Source: Rebecca billardiae RCC1528
Taxonomy: Eukaryota > Haptophyta
Length of the DNA stretch: 64,000 nucleotides
Direction of reading: 5' to 3'
Assembly: GCA_965240325.2 (NCBI GenBank)
Contig: OZ251243.1
Span: 868,001 to 932,000 of the forward strand
Shown here: positions 29,543-40,034 of the stretch, in pieces
Numbering within the stretch: the stretch's first letter is position 1
Layout of the letters: every line of letters begins with the position of its first letter
Translations under genes and position numbers: made by a program
The notes under the pieces: generated by a model
Seen by the model: the letters and a program-made list of their open reading frames with translations, nothing else
Told to the model about the DNA's origin: nothing
Database searches by the model: none

Positions 29543-31084
29543 TCAGCCTCGTGAGTTGTGAAGCTCCTGTGTAGCAGTGTCTGACGATGTGTCGTCATCG
29601 TCTGGGCACGTCAGCAGCGCACTGCTCACGCTGCTGCTACTCATACTGTACGCGGCTGCCTGTCGATGCGAGTGCCGCCTGCTAGTGCTAGTGCTCAGGC
29701 TGCTGCTGCTGTTGGTCGGCGGCGGTGGTGACGATGCCTGAACCAGGGCGTCGACCATGGCATGCGGCAGCTCGGCGCCGAGCTCCAGCAGCTCGTCGAG
29801 CCATGGCCCGAGTACGTGCCGCGCCTCTGCGCGCACGGCGCTCGTCACGTCCGTGCACCACGCCTGGCTCCGCACCAGGCTGACGTTGACGCGCAGGCCG
29901 CCCGTGACCTTGCTGACGCGTGAGCGCCAGCCGTCCGCAGGCGGCTTGGGCATGCGCTGGCTGTACGCGTGGCCCATAGCAGCGAAGCGGTGCTGCACCA
30001 CGCCAGCCGAGCGCTCGCTCAGCGGCGGGAGCCCCAGCCACGCGGTCAGTGCTCGCATCACTGAGACCGCGCTGGTTGCACGGTCGCCAGTGCTCCCAGT
30101 GCTCCAGGTCTCGAGAGCGAGCAGGAACACGCGCGGCGCGCCCACGCGGCGCACGAGCTCGCGCAGCGGCGGCGCGAAGCGCGCGGTCCGCCGGTCCACG
30201 TCGCCCACCCACACGCAGCCGAGCGCGATGTCCGTGAGGGACGGCGGAAAGCTGGGCGCGTGCCCGGCCGGGCAACCGCTCGCGGGCGTTCTGAGCACCT
30301 TGGCGTTGGGCGCCGGGAAGAACTGCTGCCGCACGCGGTAATTTCGGAACGAGACGATCCACGCGATCGGCTCGCGCACGCACGCGATGGCGCGCACGGC
30401 GGGGATCGTGGCTAGCCGGTCGAGCTGCGCGTTCGCGAGCACGAGCCTGGGCTGCTTGATCACCACGAGTGGCGAGCGGCAGCCAGTGTCCTTGTCCTGA
30501 TGTCCGCGAGACGGTGCACGGCAGCCGAGCCGCGAGCGCGTGGCTCGTATTGATTCGTTGATCGCGCGCTGCAGCCTGATGATGCGCTGCGTCGGGCGCG
30601 TGCACGCCTCCCGATCGCCGCCGCGGAAGAACGCCCTGTCGCTGTCGAAGAGCCCAAACGCGAACGTCTCGGCACACCGCGATGCCACGGCTGGCTCGAC
30701 GGCTGCCGAGCCGGCAGCGCGCGTGTGCAGCGGGTTCTCCGCAGAGAGGCGAAGCGGTGCACACGCGACCGCGTCGACCCCGTCGAGCATGTACTCGAGC
30801 GTGGACGTGCCCGCCTTGGGGAATGCGACGATCGCCAAGTCGACTCGCAGATCGTTCCAGCACGGTCGCCGGCTGTGACATTCGCTGAGCCCGGCGGGGA
30901 TCAAGCGCTGCCGGCACACGCCCGCGCGGCCGTGTTGGCTCGATCCGGCGGCGGCGGGGCGGGGTGCGGCGGGCTCAGGGTGGGTGAGTAGGATGCTGAC
31001 GAGAGCAACCAACGAGCAACGCACGCCAGCCTGGGCAGGCGTTTGCCTCCGGCCGGAGCACCAGCTCATCAAGTGCTCCGACAT
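29543..31084 (-). CDS. Sulfotransferase family protein, type II membrane
   Basis: One exon encodes 513 aa. A membrane-anchor-like segment (CSLVALVSILLTHPEP) lies near residues 22-38. VAFPKAGTSTLEYML at about residues 84-98 is the 5'-phosphosulfate-binding loop and REPIAWIVSFRNY is the 3'-phosphate-binding motif, so PAPS-dependent sulfation of a Golgi or secreted substrate is likely. I chose the ATG at 31084 because it precedes the membrane segment; sequence upstream belongs to a repeated element. The C-terminus is a Ser/Thr/His-rich tail. The gene is convergent with VPS29, only 117 bp away. Confidence 0.78.
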   Translation of the reverse strand: MSEHLMSWCSGRRQTPAQAGVRCSLVALVSILLTHPEPAAPRPAAAGSSQHGRAGVCRQRLIPAGLSECHSRRPCWNDLRVDLAIVAFPKAGTSTLEYMLDGVDAVACAPLRLSAENPLHTRAAGSAAVEPAVASRCAETFAFGLFDSDRAFFRGGDREACTRPTQRIIRLQRAINESIRATRSRLGCRAPSRGHQDKDTGCRSPLVVIKQPRLVLANAQLDRLATIPAVRAIACVREPIAWIVSFRNYRVRQQFFPAPNAKVLRTPASGCPAGHAPSFPPSLTDIALGCVWVGDVDRRTARFAPPLRELVRRVGAPRVFLLALETWSTGSTGDRATSAVSVMRALTAWLGLPPLSERSAGVVQHRFAAMGHAYSQRMPKPPADGWRSRVSKVTGGLRVNVSLVRSQAWCTDVTSAVRAEARHVLGPWLDELLELGAELPHAMVDALVQASSPPPPTNSSSSLSTSTSRRHSHRQAAAYSMSSSSVSSALLTCPDDDDTSSDTATQELHNSRG

Positions 31085-31169
31085 GAAGCGATGACGAATA
31101 AGCAGATTTGTTGGAAAATGCATGCACAGTCGTATTGACACTGGCCCAGATGCCAGAAGGGCCGGGGGC

Positions 31170-31419
31170 CCGAATTGGTCCCCCGACCTCGAGCTCGATG
31201 GCTGCCGCACGTGCGTGCCCAGCGTGCCTCGCGCGTGTACGTGCACGGTAGGGCGTCCCGACAGCGGCGGGGTGGCGTAGATGGTCGCATGGGAGGTGCA
31301 TCCGTGTGTCCGAGACGCCTCGGCGCCTCGGTGGCGTGCCCACACCTCTCCTTGTCGCCGCTTGCCTGCTGCGTGCTCGGCCAGCCGTTTGGCGTGCACG
31401 CCTGCACGTGCACGGCCAG
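31170..31419 (+). repeat. 250-bp inverted repeat, left arm
   Basis: The arm runs from CCGAATTGGTCCCCCGACC to GTGCACGGCCAG. It matches the reverse complement of 32231-32483 with only a few substitutions and short indels. The arms could be long terminal inverted repeats of an element, but I find no target duplication. Confidence 0.7.
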
Positions 31420-31467
31420 AGACCCCTTCAGGGAAATCGTGCTCGGCTGGGGTCGCGGCTGCGCTGG

Positions 31468-31490
31468 CGGCTGAGGTCGGACCTCAGCCG
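31468..31490. repeat. Perfect 10-bp stem hairpin
   Basis: CGGCTGAGGT, a CGG loop and ACCTCAGCCG lie just inside the left arm of the inverted repeat. Confidence 0.5.
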
Positions 31491-32230
31491 AGCCGAGGCC
31501 GGCTGAGGTGATCTCCACATACGGGGTGAAAGCGCGAGATAGTAGGCGCCGCGCGCGCCGAGGCGCCTTGCGCCTCCTCGCACGTCGCACCGACGCGTTG
31601 CACGCGACTCACGCGGCTGCGCATCGGCGCTGAGGTACAAGGGTCCATCCGCGCCGATCGCGCGCGTGCGCACGCCCTTCCTCGCCGCTGCGGCAGGCGC
31701 ACGCGCTTCGCGAGCCGCCATGCGTGCGCTGGGAGGCAAAAGCGCACGCGCGCGGCGAGGCACGTTGAACGCCCCAGACGCAGCGATGCGTCGTATGGCG
31801 TAGCACATGTCACACGCGTGCCCTCAGCTTCGCGTGGCGCCGCGCGTGTGCACGGTCTCGGCGGTGCGCGTCGCGCGCTTTGCGCAGCCGCCAGCACACA
31901 GCCAGCTGACCCACGTGCGCCCGGCGTCGTCGAGTGGGCTGTGCACTGCGCGCACGAGGCGTGGCGCTGCGTGCCTGGCTCGTGGATGGCATGGTGCCCG
32001 CGCTCTGCGCCCCGCCTGGCGCTTGGCCAGCTATGTGTACCTCCGCGGCCAAGCTGTTCCGCGGCGTGGCAGACGGTGCGATCGCAGGGCGCGGCCGGTT
32101 CCAGCCGCCGGCTCGCCAGCCATGCGCATCGGGACATGCGGTGCCATGTCGGCCTCGCGAGCGCGCGCGGGTGTCACGTAGTGATGCAACTGCCCCTCGG
32201 CGGCCGCAGGGCGGCTCGATCCGCCCGACA

Positions 32231-32483
32231 CTGGCCGTGCACGTGCAGGCGTGCACGCCAAACGGCTGGCCGAGCACGCAGCAGGCAAGCGGCGACAAGG
32301 AGAGGTGTGGGCACGCCACCGAGGCGCCGAGGCGTCTCGGACACACGGGTGCACCTCCCATGCGACCATCTACGCCACCCCGCCCTCGCTGTCGGGACGC
32401 CCTACTTTGCACGTACACGCGCGAGGCACGCTGGGCACGCACGTGCGGCAGCCATCGAGCTCGAGGTCGGGGGACCAATTCGG
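32231..32483 (-). repeat. 250-bp inverted repeat, right arm
   Basis: This is the inverted partner of 31170-31419. It differs by a few bases, for example an extra GAG near the middle, so the two arms are not freshly copied. Confidence 0.7.
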
Positions 32484-33678
32484 AATCCGCCCCCCTTCTG
32501 TGGTGAAAACGAGTAAACGACCGAAGGCTCGTGGTAACTTACTAATCTGCAGCCGCACCGGCTGAGCCGGACAGTGAACGTCCGGGCAAAACGGACGCGC
32601 CACAGGCCGCACGTGAAGGCACGCAGCTCGCCTCGCGCGACAGGCGCCGTACCAAAAGGCAGTCACCCGAGCCATCGGCTCCATGGCTTGCCGAGCCAGC
32701 GGGGGAGCGCACCGAGCGCGTTTTCTTCGGTCTCACCTCACTTCCCATGCATCATCAAGTCAGTGGTCAGACGCAAGCAAGCGTCGCACTGCTAAGCATA
32801 CATAAGTTCATCAGCACAGCTGCTGTCATGGCGATAGGCCAGGCTGCCAGATTAGTGGGCCAGTGTCAATTGCAGACGAAGCGTTTTTCTACCCGACTAC
32901 AGGTGCTATGGCCTATTTCTGGACGGAAAATCCAAGTAGCTCTCACGTCCAGCCATGGCGGACTAGCCCGCCCACGATGCCACCACGCCAACCAGCGTGG
33001 AGTTAAAGGTAGGCACACGAAGTCTCATCGTCATCGGCCATCGCGTTGGTGAGCAACGTGCTCGACTTCGTCATAGCCCAGATCTGGGCACATGCCGTTT
33101 TCTGGACAAACCGTGGACGTGCGTTCGTGAAGCTGTGCGCGCATGTTGGTGGGCCAGGAATGCTTGAGACCGGACAGGAAGGGCCGCAGTAGCTCGCTGG
33201 ACTTACTTGACGACCTAGTCCAGGCATATACCACGCGTTCTCTGCTCCACTAGTCCATTCACCTGCGTTCGGTGCCTGGCACATGCTACGCGTTCTCACA
33301 AAGCACCCGCGTTGTCATGCAGCTATCTGATAGCTCAGCTCTGCACGCGATCAGTCTCATCAGCCGACCATGTGCTAGATCACCAGTTCTGTGAGCCCAC
33401 GCCCTCCTGCGACAGCGTCGCCACCCACTCCGGGGTAACCGTGCGCTGCTGCGCGCGGCCTGAAGCGGCGCGCCGTCGGCGTCGGCATGCCATGACGCCC
33501 CTGTGTCCGGATGCCGCTCGGCGCGGAGCACCGCCACCGGCCGTGACACACGAGACAGACGAGTACCCGAGCAGTCTCGTCCCGGCCGATCATCTATCAA
33601 AGACTAGGCGTGTCATCACTCCGCTGCGGCGAGTCGTTAACGACAGCTACCCCCGTGATACAAACCTACTGCTAGGGT

Positions 33679-35649
33679 CTAAGCGTCATCCATCGTGATC
33701 GTCGTGTCGATGTCGATGACAGCCTCCGAAGCAAGGCTGGGCGTGTGTGACGCGTCATGACGTGACGTAACGTCATGACGTCATGACGTGACGCGAGGAA
33801 TGGCGTAACGTGACGCCCGGACAGCGCTCTGCCCACGCCTGGCACACCCGGACCGTCACAGTAGTGCCACAGGCGGCTACGCGCGCGCGCGCGCGCGCGC
33901 GCGCGCGCGCGCCACGGGCGGCGCGCCGCGCAGTGCTTGGACGGGCAGCGGTGCAGCGCCCACGCCCACGGCGATAGCTCGTGGATCCTCCAGCTCCACG
34001 GCCACATGGGTGCGGGAGCGGGGGCCCTCGTCGCCTTTGGGCGACGAGCCCACTGCTGTGCCGCACTGACTAACTAGATACGGGAAGGGAACCCCGGAAA
34101 CGTCAACTCGTTTTAATATCATCAATTATATTACAAGAATACATACGTAACGGACGAAACGGTACCCGCCAAAAGACGTGTTGCTATGACGCGTAAATTA
34201 CGCGTAAAACGCGTTACGTCATGACGTGACGCTGGAAATGGGCGTCATGACGCGTCATAGCCCACCCCTGCTCCGAAGGCGCACCCACGAGATGCGGCTG
34301 GCACTTCTGCTTCTTCCATGCCGTCTTCTGCACGCGCCTGCAATGCGGACAGAAGTGATGCGTCCGGCACGTGCACGTCGCGGCCGAATCTGCGCCGCAC
34401 GCGCATGGCTCAGCCGAGTTGGCGCGCGCCCTCTCGCAGGCCTTGAAGGCGCGCTCGAGCGCATCGCGCTGGTCGACGTTCGCAGCTGCCGCGGCCTCGG
34501 TCTCGGCGCGCCGTGCCGCCTTCGCAGCGCGCTTTGCCTCGGCATCGGCGGCCGCCGTCACAGCCGCCTCATCGGCTGCCTCCTGGCCCTCGAGGAAGCA
34601 GACCAGCTCGGCCGAACCGAACTTCTCCTTGTTTGCGCGCTTCCGGCCGCCCTCGACCTTCTTGCCCACGACGTCGAACGGCAGCAGCGCCTCCGCCTCC
34701 TCGGCGTTGGGCATCTTGACCGTCGTCTCGTGCCACTTGATCTGAGCACGGAGGCTCTCGATCACCGTCTGCTGCTCGGAGAGACGGTGATGCAGGTCGA
34801 GCGTCGAGCCGGCACGGTGGGTGGAGGACACGGGCGTGTACTCGGCCGGGATGCCACCGGCGCCGTAGTCGATCGCGCGGCGCACCGCACCGCGGTGGCC
34901 GGCGCCCTCCGCGGCCGCGGGAGCAGCCTCGAACACGCGCTCGGGGTTGAGCAGCAGATCGGCGACCGCGAACTTGTCCTGCTGCATCAAGCCGATGTCG
35001 ACGCCGCTCGCGGTGATGCCGCAGCGCTTGAAGGCGCCGATGACGCTCTCTTTCTTACAGAAGCCCTCCCACGAGTGCCCAGGAAAAGGAGGAAGTCGCG
35101 CTTCGAGAGAGACTTCTTCGCGCCCTCGCCCGCGCCGCGTCGCCGCCCCTCCTCGGCCGAGTCGTCGCCCCCGTCGCCGTCGTCGTCGCTGCCGCCCTCA
35201 TCATCGTCGTCATCGCCGTCGCCGTCGACTGCGTCCTCGAGGTTGATCTCATCGTCGCCGAGATCGGCGCGCACCTCGCGCATGCGCTGCGCGAGCAGCT
35301 TCGACTGCTGGTAGCGCGCCCACTTCTTGGTACTCACCGAGCAGTAGTAGTGCAGCACCTGGTTGATCTGGTCGAGCGGCTGCGTCAGCCCCGTTGTGTC
35401 CGGCGGGCTGAGGTAGACGTGATGAAGGCGGGCCACCGATCCGAGCTGATCGCGCGGTCGACCGCGCCCTTCGCACGCCCCGCGTCTGCCTCATCGCGGC
35501 ACCACTTCAGCGCCGTGCGCAGCTGCCGCTGCTTCTCGTCGTGGTTGGACTTGTTGATGGCGTACTCCGCCTGGTTCCGGGGGTTGGCGATGCGCGCTGC
35601 TGGCGTCTTGCGCCGCTTGGCGGGCGACTCGTCGGTGCGCTTCACCATG
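33679..35649 (-). pseudogene. Defective DDE transposase, pogo/jerky type
   Basis: The N-terminal piece starts at the ATG at 35649 (MVKRTDESPAKRRKTPAARI) and reads about 80 residues. It then passes without the expected helix-turn-helix and first DDE motifs into a different frame coding YLSPPDTTGLTQPLDQINQ, the last catalytic Asp motif of DDE_1 transposases. Further C-terminal sequence (FKRCGI, an acidic Asp-rich stretch, a Cys/His cluster CTCRTHHFCPHC) follows with another frame change. The last codons are interrupted by the hAT element at GAPSE; beyond it the frame resumes for about 14 codons and stops at 33679. Internal deletion, frameshifts and insertion make this gene non-functional. Confidence 0.75.
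33732..34270. mobile_element. Non-autonomous hAT element nested in the transposon
   Basis: The 539-bp element begins CAAGGCTGGGCGTG and, read from its other end, CAGGGGTGGGCTATG, typical hAT termini. It is flanked by a perfect 8-bp target duplication, CTCCGAAG, at 33724-33731 and 34271-34278. Both subterminal regions are packed with TGACG/CGTCA motifs (CGCGTCATGACG and variants), as expected for transposase binding. A (GC)n run lies at about 33881-33911. It has no coding capacity. Confidence 0.9.
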
Positions 35650-35732
35650 GCCACGCGCTTGTCCAGAAAACGGCATCGTCCAGAAATAGGCCATAGCACC
35701 TGTACCGCCTGCGTGGCTCATTCCTGGTGCTG

Positions 35733-37514
35733 ATGGCCGCGCGAGCAGGTCGAGGCACGGCCGTTCTCGCCGCGCTCTGCATCTCGTGGGGGCTGCACGG
35801 GGTCGCTGCCGCTGCCCCTAGGCCCACCAGGGACGACCCAGCAAAGCTCGCGGCGGACCCTGACGTGTACGACGCTCACCGCGCCCCGAAGGCATTCTAC
35901 TCCCTGCGGCAGCGGTACGTGTGCGTGCTAACCAGCGCCGTGCAGGCGTGGGCGCAGCTGATGACGGATTGCGACGCGTGCAAGTGGGTTCCCGACTACA
36001 TCACCAACTTCTCAAGCGCGCTTGCCGTCTCGCCTTCGCAGCTCTCGCAACGCCTGCTGACCTGGCGGGGGGGCAGAGTGCCGAATGCGACACAGCCCAG
36101 CGTCATCGCGTTCAGGTGCCCGAGCCGACTCGCGCCGCTCAGGGCGCTGATGAGCGCCGCGTCGCTGGCACGCATCGACGTGCGCATCGTCGCCGAGCTC
36201 GGCTCACCCACCGGCCAGACGCCCGTGCGGCTGAAGCACTTGGCGACGCTCCTGCGCCGCACGGAGCGCTCAGCGTTCGCGTGCGCGTGCTCCTTTCACG
36301 ACTCGTGCTGCGGCGTCGGTCAGGAGGTCGTGCTTTCGGGGAGCGAGCTGCTGAGCTTCATCCACCCGGCCACGCTCGCCTTTGCCCAGTCTGGCCGTTC
36401 GAAGCGCTGGCGCGAGCTCGCCCGCGGCGGCGACCCGACACGGCGCCTCCGGGGCAAGCGCCTCCGCGGCGAATCGTCGCGGCCGTGTCCGCTCGGCGCG
36501 CAGCGACCGCCTGGCTGGCCCGACGTCGCCACCGAGTGCGCCACCGCCGCGCGGGTGCAGCGCGAGAGCGCGCCGTGCTACAACGAGACGTTCCTGCGCC
36601 GCTTCCTCATGCCCAGCGGCTGGGAGCGCTACCGCCTTTCTGACTTCATCACGACGGACTTCCCCTGGCAGGGGCGCGAGTGCGGCAGCGTGTGCGCGGA
36701 GTTCAACGGCTCGCTGGCGGCCGAGTTCATCGTGGCGCAGCTCGAGTCGTGGCGCAACCGGAGCGCGCCGCTGTGGGCGGGTAACTGGTCCGACCACCGC
36801 GCGCTGTACCGGCTCGTGAGCCGCCGCCTGCCGCCCAAGGCCACCAACGCCGCCCGCCGCGCGGCCGCACAGCCGGCAGGCACCATCCACCTGCGCATCG
36901 GCGACGTGATCGACGAGGCCCCGGACTCGCTCGCGCAGATGCTGCGGCAGCAGACCTACTTCTATCAGTACGCGGGCCCGGCGGGGTGGAACGCGTACGT
37001 GCTGCCACTGCAGAGCTTGGACTGCGTGACAGACACGAATCTCACGCTCATGGCCGCGGCGCACGCCGGCGGCGTCGGGGAGCTGGAGCTCGGGGGCGGC
37101 CTGTTTGGCACGGCCGTCCAGGAGAGTGTGACCAAGTCGTGCCTGTATGTGCTCGCGCTCCGGCGCTACTTCGAGGCGCGCGGCGCCACCGTCGCGCTGC
37201 GGCTGGGGGGCAACCCCGACGACGACCTGGTGCACGCGCTGCACGCGGGCGAGCGCTTCTTCTACGGCGGCGGCGGCTTCAGCCTGAAGGTCTCCGAGAT
37301 CGCGTGCCTGCACGGGCAGGAGACAGTGAACCTCAACTCGGCGTGCTGCGACCGCCTAGCATACCGCTTCAGGCTCGGCGGCCAGGACGCGCGGCGGCCC
37401 GGCGGCGAGGAAGGGCCGGACGTGCGCAAGAGGTTATGCAGGCACAAGGTGCGGCTGAAGCTCTTCGGCGGGAGGACGGCGCCCCCAGCATGCCCAGCCC
37501 TGGGCTCGCCATGA
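35733..37514 (+). CDS. Secreted fucosyltransferase-like glycosyltransferase
   Basis: One exon encodes 593 aa from the ATG at 35733. A signal peptide is evident (AVLAALCISWGLHGVAAAAP). The C-terminal half has HLRIGD at residues 386-391 and a GGGGFSLKVSEIA segment near residue 512, preceded by an NPDDDLVHALHAG stretch. These match the nucleotide-sugar-binding C-domain of the NodZ/FUT8/O-fucosyltransferase GT-B group. Many Cys residues and N-glycosylation sequons (NFSS, NRSA, NWSD, NLTL) fit the secretory pathway. Donor and acceptor are inferred only from fold similarity. The ATG lies 30 bp from the end of a transposon, which must have removed or replaced the native proximal promoter. Confidence 0.68.
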   Translation: MAARAGRGTAVLAALCISWGLHGVAAAAPRPTRDDPAKLAADPDVYDAHRAPKAFYSLRQRYVCVLTSAVQAWAQLMTDCDACKWVPDYITNFSSALAVSPSQLSQRLLTWRGGRVPNATQPSVIAFRCPSRLAPLRALMSAASLARIDVRIVAELGSPTGQTPVRLKHLATLLRRTERSAFACACSFHDSCCGVGQEVVLSGSELLSFIHPATLAFAQSGRSKRWRELARGGDPTRRLRGKRLRGESSRPCPLGAQRPPGWPDVATECATAARVQRESAPCYNETFLRRFLMPSGWERYRLSDFITTDFPWQGRECGSVCAEFNGSLAAEFIVAQLESWRNRSAPLWAGNWSDHRALYRLVSRRLPPKATNAARRAAAQPAGTIHLRIGDVIDEAPDSLAQMLRQQTYFYQYAGPAGWNAYVLPLQSLDCVTDTNLTLMAAAHAGGVGELELGGGLFGTAVQESVTKSCLYVLALRRYFEARGATVALRLGGNPDDDLVHALHAGERFFYGGGGFSLKVSEIACLHGQETVNLNSACCDRLAYRFRLGGQDARRPGGEEGPDVRKRLCRHKVRLKLFGGRTAPPACPALGSP

Positions 37515-37580
37515 CGCCGCACGCGCATGACGCGCCACGTCTATTATTGCGGCCTACGCGTGTCCGGCGCGCACTAGTGT

Positions 37581-37880
37581 CGTGACTCGTGAGGTGTGTC
37601 TCGCGTGGCGGTCGTCGTTATTGATGGCGGGAATAAATTGGCGCGCGTCCGAGTCGCGTTCGATGGTCCCAGCGCGGCGCGATATGCCCAGCGGCAGCAG
37701 TTGATTTATGATTATTATCATCAGCTTCGCGCTCTCGTGTCGTGACCCGTGAGTGTGACGAGGTGTGTCTCGCGTGGCGGTCGTCGTTCTTATTATAATT
37801 ATTGGCGCGCGCATCCGAGCCGCGTTCGATGGTGCGAGCACGACGCGAGTCCCATCAGCGGCCAGCGGGCGCGGCGGCGT
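37581..37880. repeat. Imperfect tandem duplication, ~165 bp unit
   Basis: GAGGTGTGTCTCGCGTGGCG at 37591 recurs at 37760. The following GTCGTCGTT, the GGCGCGCGTCCGAG-type and the GCGTTCGATGGT strings also recur in order. The duplication fills most of the 407-bp gap between convergent genes. Confidence 0.65.
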
Positions 37881-37921
37881 CAGCAGAGACTGCTCGCACT
37901 CATCAATCAGCATATTCATCA

Positions 37922-39900
37922 TCAGCGCGCCGAGCCGCCGCCGGCTGTGGCGGTGCGCCTCGACAGGAATGCAAGCGGTGAGGAGCGGTGGCGCGTGACG
38001 GTACGCCGCGCGCGCGCCGCGTCGCGCGCCGCGGGCAGACTCGGTGGTGGCGGGATCGGTGGCGCGTCGTCGAGCTCGAACCGATCCTGGGCCTCCCGCA
38101 GCAGCGCGTCTTTGCCGAGCAGCAGCCCGCGCCGCTCCGCATCCACAGCGGCGGCTTCGTCCGCGGCGGCTTGGGTGTACTCTTCGTTGCCATCCGCCGG
38201 CTCGTACCATTCCACGTCGCAGAGCAGCTCGGCGTCGCCGTGGGAGTCCTCCGCCTCGGCCATTGCGTCGGCGAGTGTATATCCGCCGCCAGAGGGCAGC
38301 AGCGGCAGCGAGCCCGAGCTGGGGATCAGGCTGAGCCCTGGCGGGAGGGTGGGGACGGGGCGAACGGCGGACGGCCGCGGGCTGGGCGCGGACGCGGCCG
38401 CCTCGATCTGGGCACGGAGCTGCGCCTCGATGCGCCGCGTCTCCGCCTCCCTCCACGACTGGTCGGTGCGCTGCAGCTCCGTCTCATAGCTGCAGCCGGG
38501 GCAGTGACAAGGGCGAGCGTGTGCACACGCGCGAGCGTGGAGGGCGCGGCCGTGTGAGCGCACGGCCGCGGGCGCAGCGGTCCGACCGCGATCTCTCTCG
38601 CGCAGGCAGCCGATCGCGCGCGCACTCGCAGATGGCAGCTGCTCACGCGCAGCCGCGCCCTCTGCCATCGCCGGAGCGCGGTCGCGGGCGGTCGGTGCGC
38701 GCGCACACGCGGCCGCGCGCGCGCACCGCTTGACGAAGACGTCAAAATAGTAGCCGGCGCCGTTCCAGGTGAGGACGAGGAGCAGCCCGACCATGGCGAG
38801 CATGTGTGCGACGCGGCTCGTCGCGAGGTGCGCCGCGGGCAGCAGCGTCACCAGCGTGTACACCGCCTGCGTGCTCATGAACACGACCTTCGTTTTGGCG
38901 CTGTCTGCGTCGAACTGCTCGGAGCGGCCCATGAAGCGAGCGGCGCGGCACGCGCGCAGCACCGAGCGCGAAAACGGGCCGTAGGGTGGCTTGGCGAGCG
39001 TGCGGATCGAGGTCATCAGCGCCGGCTCGCGCCGCATCTCCTTCGCCAAGAGCACGTCCACCAGCACCACCTGCGCGCACACGTGCGCCGGGCGCATCGG
39101 GCGCGCAGCGGGGCGGCGCAGCGAGGCAGGCACGCAGCTGGTCCAATGTTGGCCGCCGCGAGCGCTGCTGCGCTCCCTGCCCGCCCATCCCACTGGGCAG
39201 GCGCTATCGGGCGGGCGAGGGCGGCACGGGCGGCGCAGGCACGCGTGCTCGCACGCACGTAGCCCAGCTGCCACGTCGCGTAGATCCCCAGCGCCGGCGC
39301 GAGCCACTCTGCAGTGCTCGCCTCGGCCGCGCGCCATCCCGGCTGCTCGGCCTCGCACTTGGGGTACCAGTGGATGCAGTGCATGACGCCCACCGGGAGG
39401 AGGTGGATGAAGGCCGAGGACATCTTGTCGACAGAGTGGAACACGAGCGAGTTGCGCCACGCGAGCACCGCCAGCCCGATCGGCCCAGTCGTGAGCGCGA
39501 AGAGAGCAAAGTGCAGCCGCCTGTCGCACGGGAGCACGTGCACGTGAAGCAGCAGCAGCGCCTGCACGAAGTAGCAGAAGTCGAGGAGAAAGTAGTGCAT
39601 GCGGCGGGCCGCGTACATCGAGTAGCGCAGCGCGAGGAGCGGGAAGATCGCGCACGTGTACAGCACGCCCATCCACTCGGGCGCGTCGAGGAAGACCCAC
39701 TGCGTGACCGAGCAGCCGACTACGCCGAGAAAGAAGGAGAATTTGTCGGCGATGCGGACGTGGACGGCGCGTGGGGCGCGGAGAGCGCGTACCGCCGCCT
39801 CGCGCCAGCGGCGCGCGGCCTCGCGGCCTGCGGCATGCCGCGGGCGCCACGCCGCGGGGGCCTGTGGCGACTTCGAAGGCGGGAGCACCGGGACGGGCAT
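37922..39900 (-). CDS. GPC1: Glycerophosphocholine acyltransferase (Gpc1/DUF2838 type)
   Basis: Three exons, 39259-39900, 38727-39070 and 37922-38489, give 517 aa. Introns are 188 and 237 nt (GTGCG...CAG). Diagnostic stretches are MHYFLLDFCYFVQALLLLHV, LAWRNSLVFHSVDKMSSAFI and HLLPVGVMHCIHWY, with about eight hydrophobic membrane segments; these mark the fungal and plant Gpc1 family. Gpc1 acylates glycerophosphocholine to lysophosphatidylcholine in the ER and so recycles the choline headgroup. The N-terminal ~45 residues are Arg/Ala-rich. The last exon encodes a soluble, acidic and charged tail (AEAEDSHGDAELLCDVEWYE) longer than I expect for the family. The gene is divergent from the FCP1-like gene, 134 bp away. 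Confidence 0.85.
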
Positions 39901-40034
39901 ACTGTATGGGCTTCGTCCGCCGCCTCCGCCTTCCAGTCCGGACTCCGGACGAATCTTCCTGCTGGACAGATTTGACCGGGTCGTGAGGGCTAGAAAAACG
40001 CAAGCGACGCGCGCGCCGGCCGCCGCGCGCGAGG
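39901..40034. promoter_or_regulatory. Bidirectional promoter region, Gpc1 / FCP1-like
   Basis: Only 134 bp separate the divergent start codons at 39900 and 40035. No TATA box is obvious. Confidence 0.4.

Larger units (their letters stand above)
31085..32897. other. Repeat-rich region upstream of the sulfotransferase gene
   Basis: A 250-bp inverted repeat (31170-31419 and 32231-32483) encloses 811 bp that contain a perfect hairpin (31468-31490) and scattered, short, unrecognised open frames. I cannot support a gene here. Confidence 0.5.
32900..35702 (-). mobile_element. Pogo/jerky-like Tc1/mariner transposon (defective)
   Basis: The 2,803-bp element has perfect 25-bp terminal inverted repeats starting CAGGTGCTATGGCCTA at 32900-32924 and 35678-35702. 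Each end is flanked by TA (32898-32899 and 35703-35704), the hallmark target duplication of Tc1/mariner elements. It carries a broken transposase gene on the minus strand and, inside that, a complete hAT-type insertion at 33732-34270. It ends 30 bp before the ATG of the glycosyltransferase gene. Confidence 0.88.

Noticed and set aside
33735-34260. Clusters of TGACGTCA-like sites as a CREB-type enhancer.
   Set aside because: They lie in the subterminal zones of a hAT element with a clean target duplication, where short repeated motifs normally serve transposase binding.
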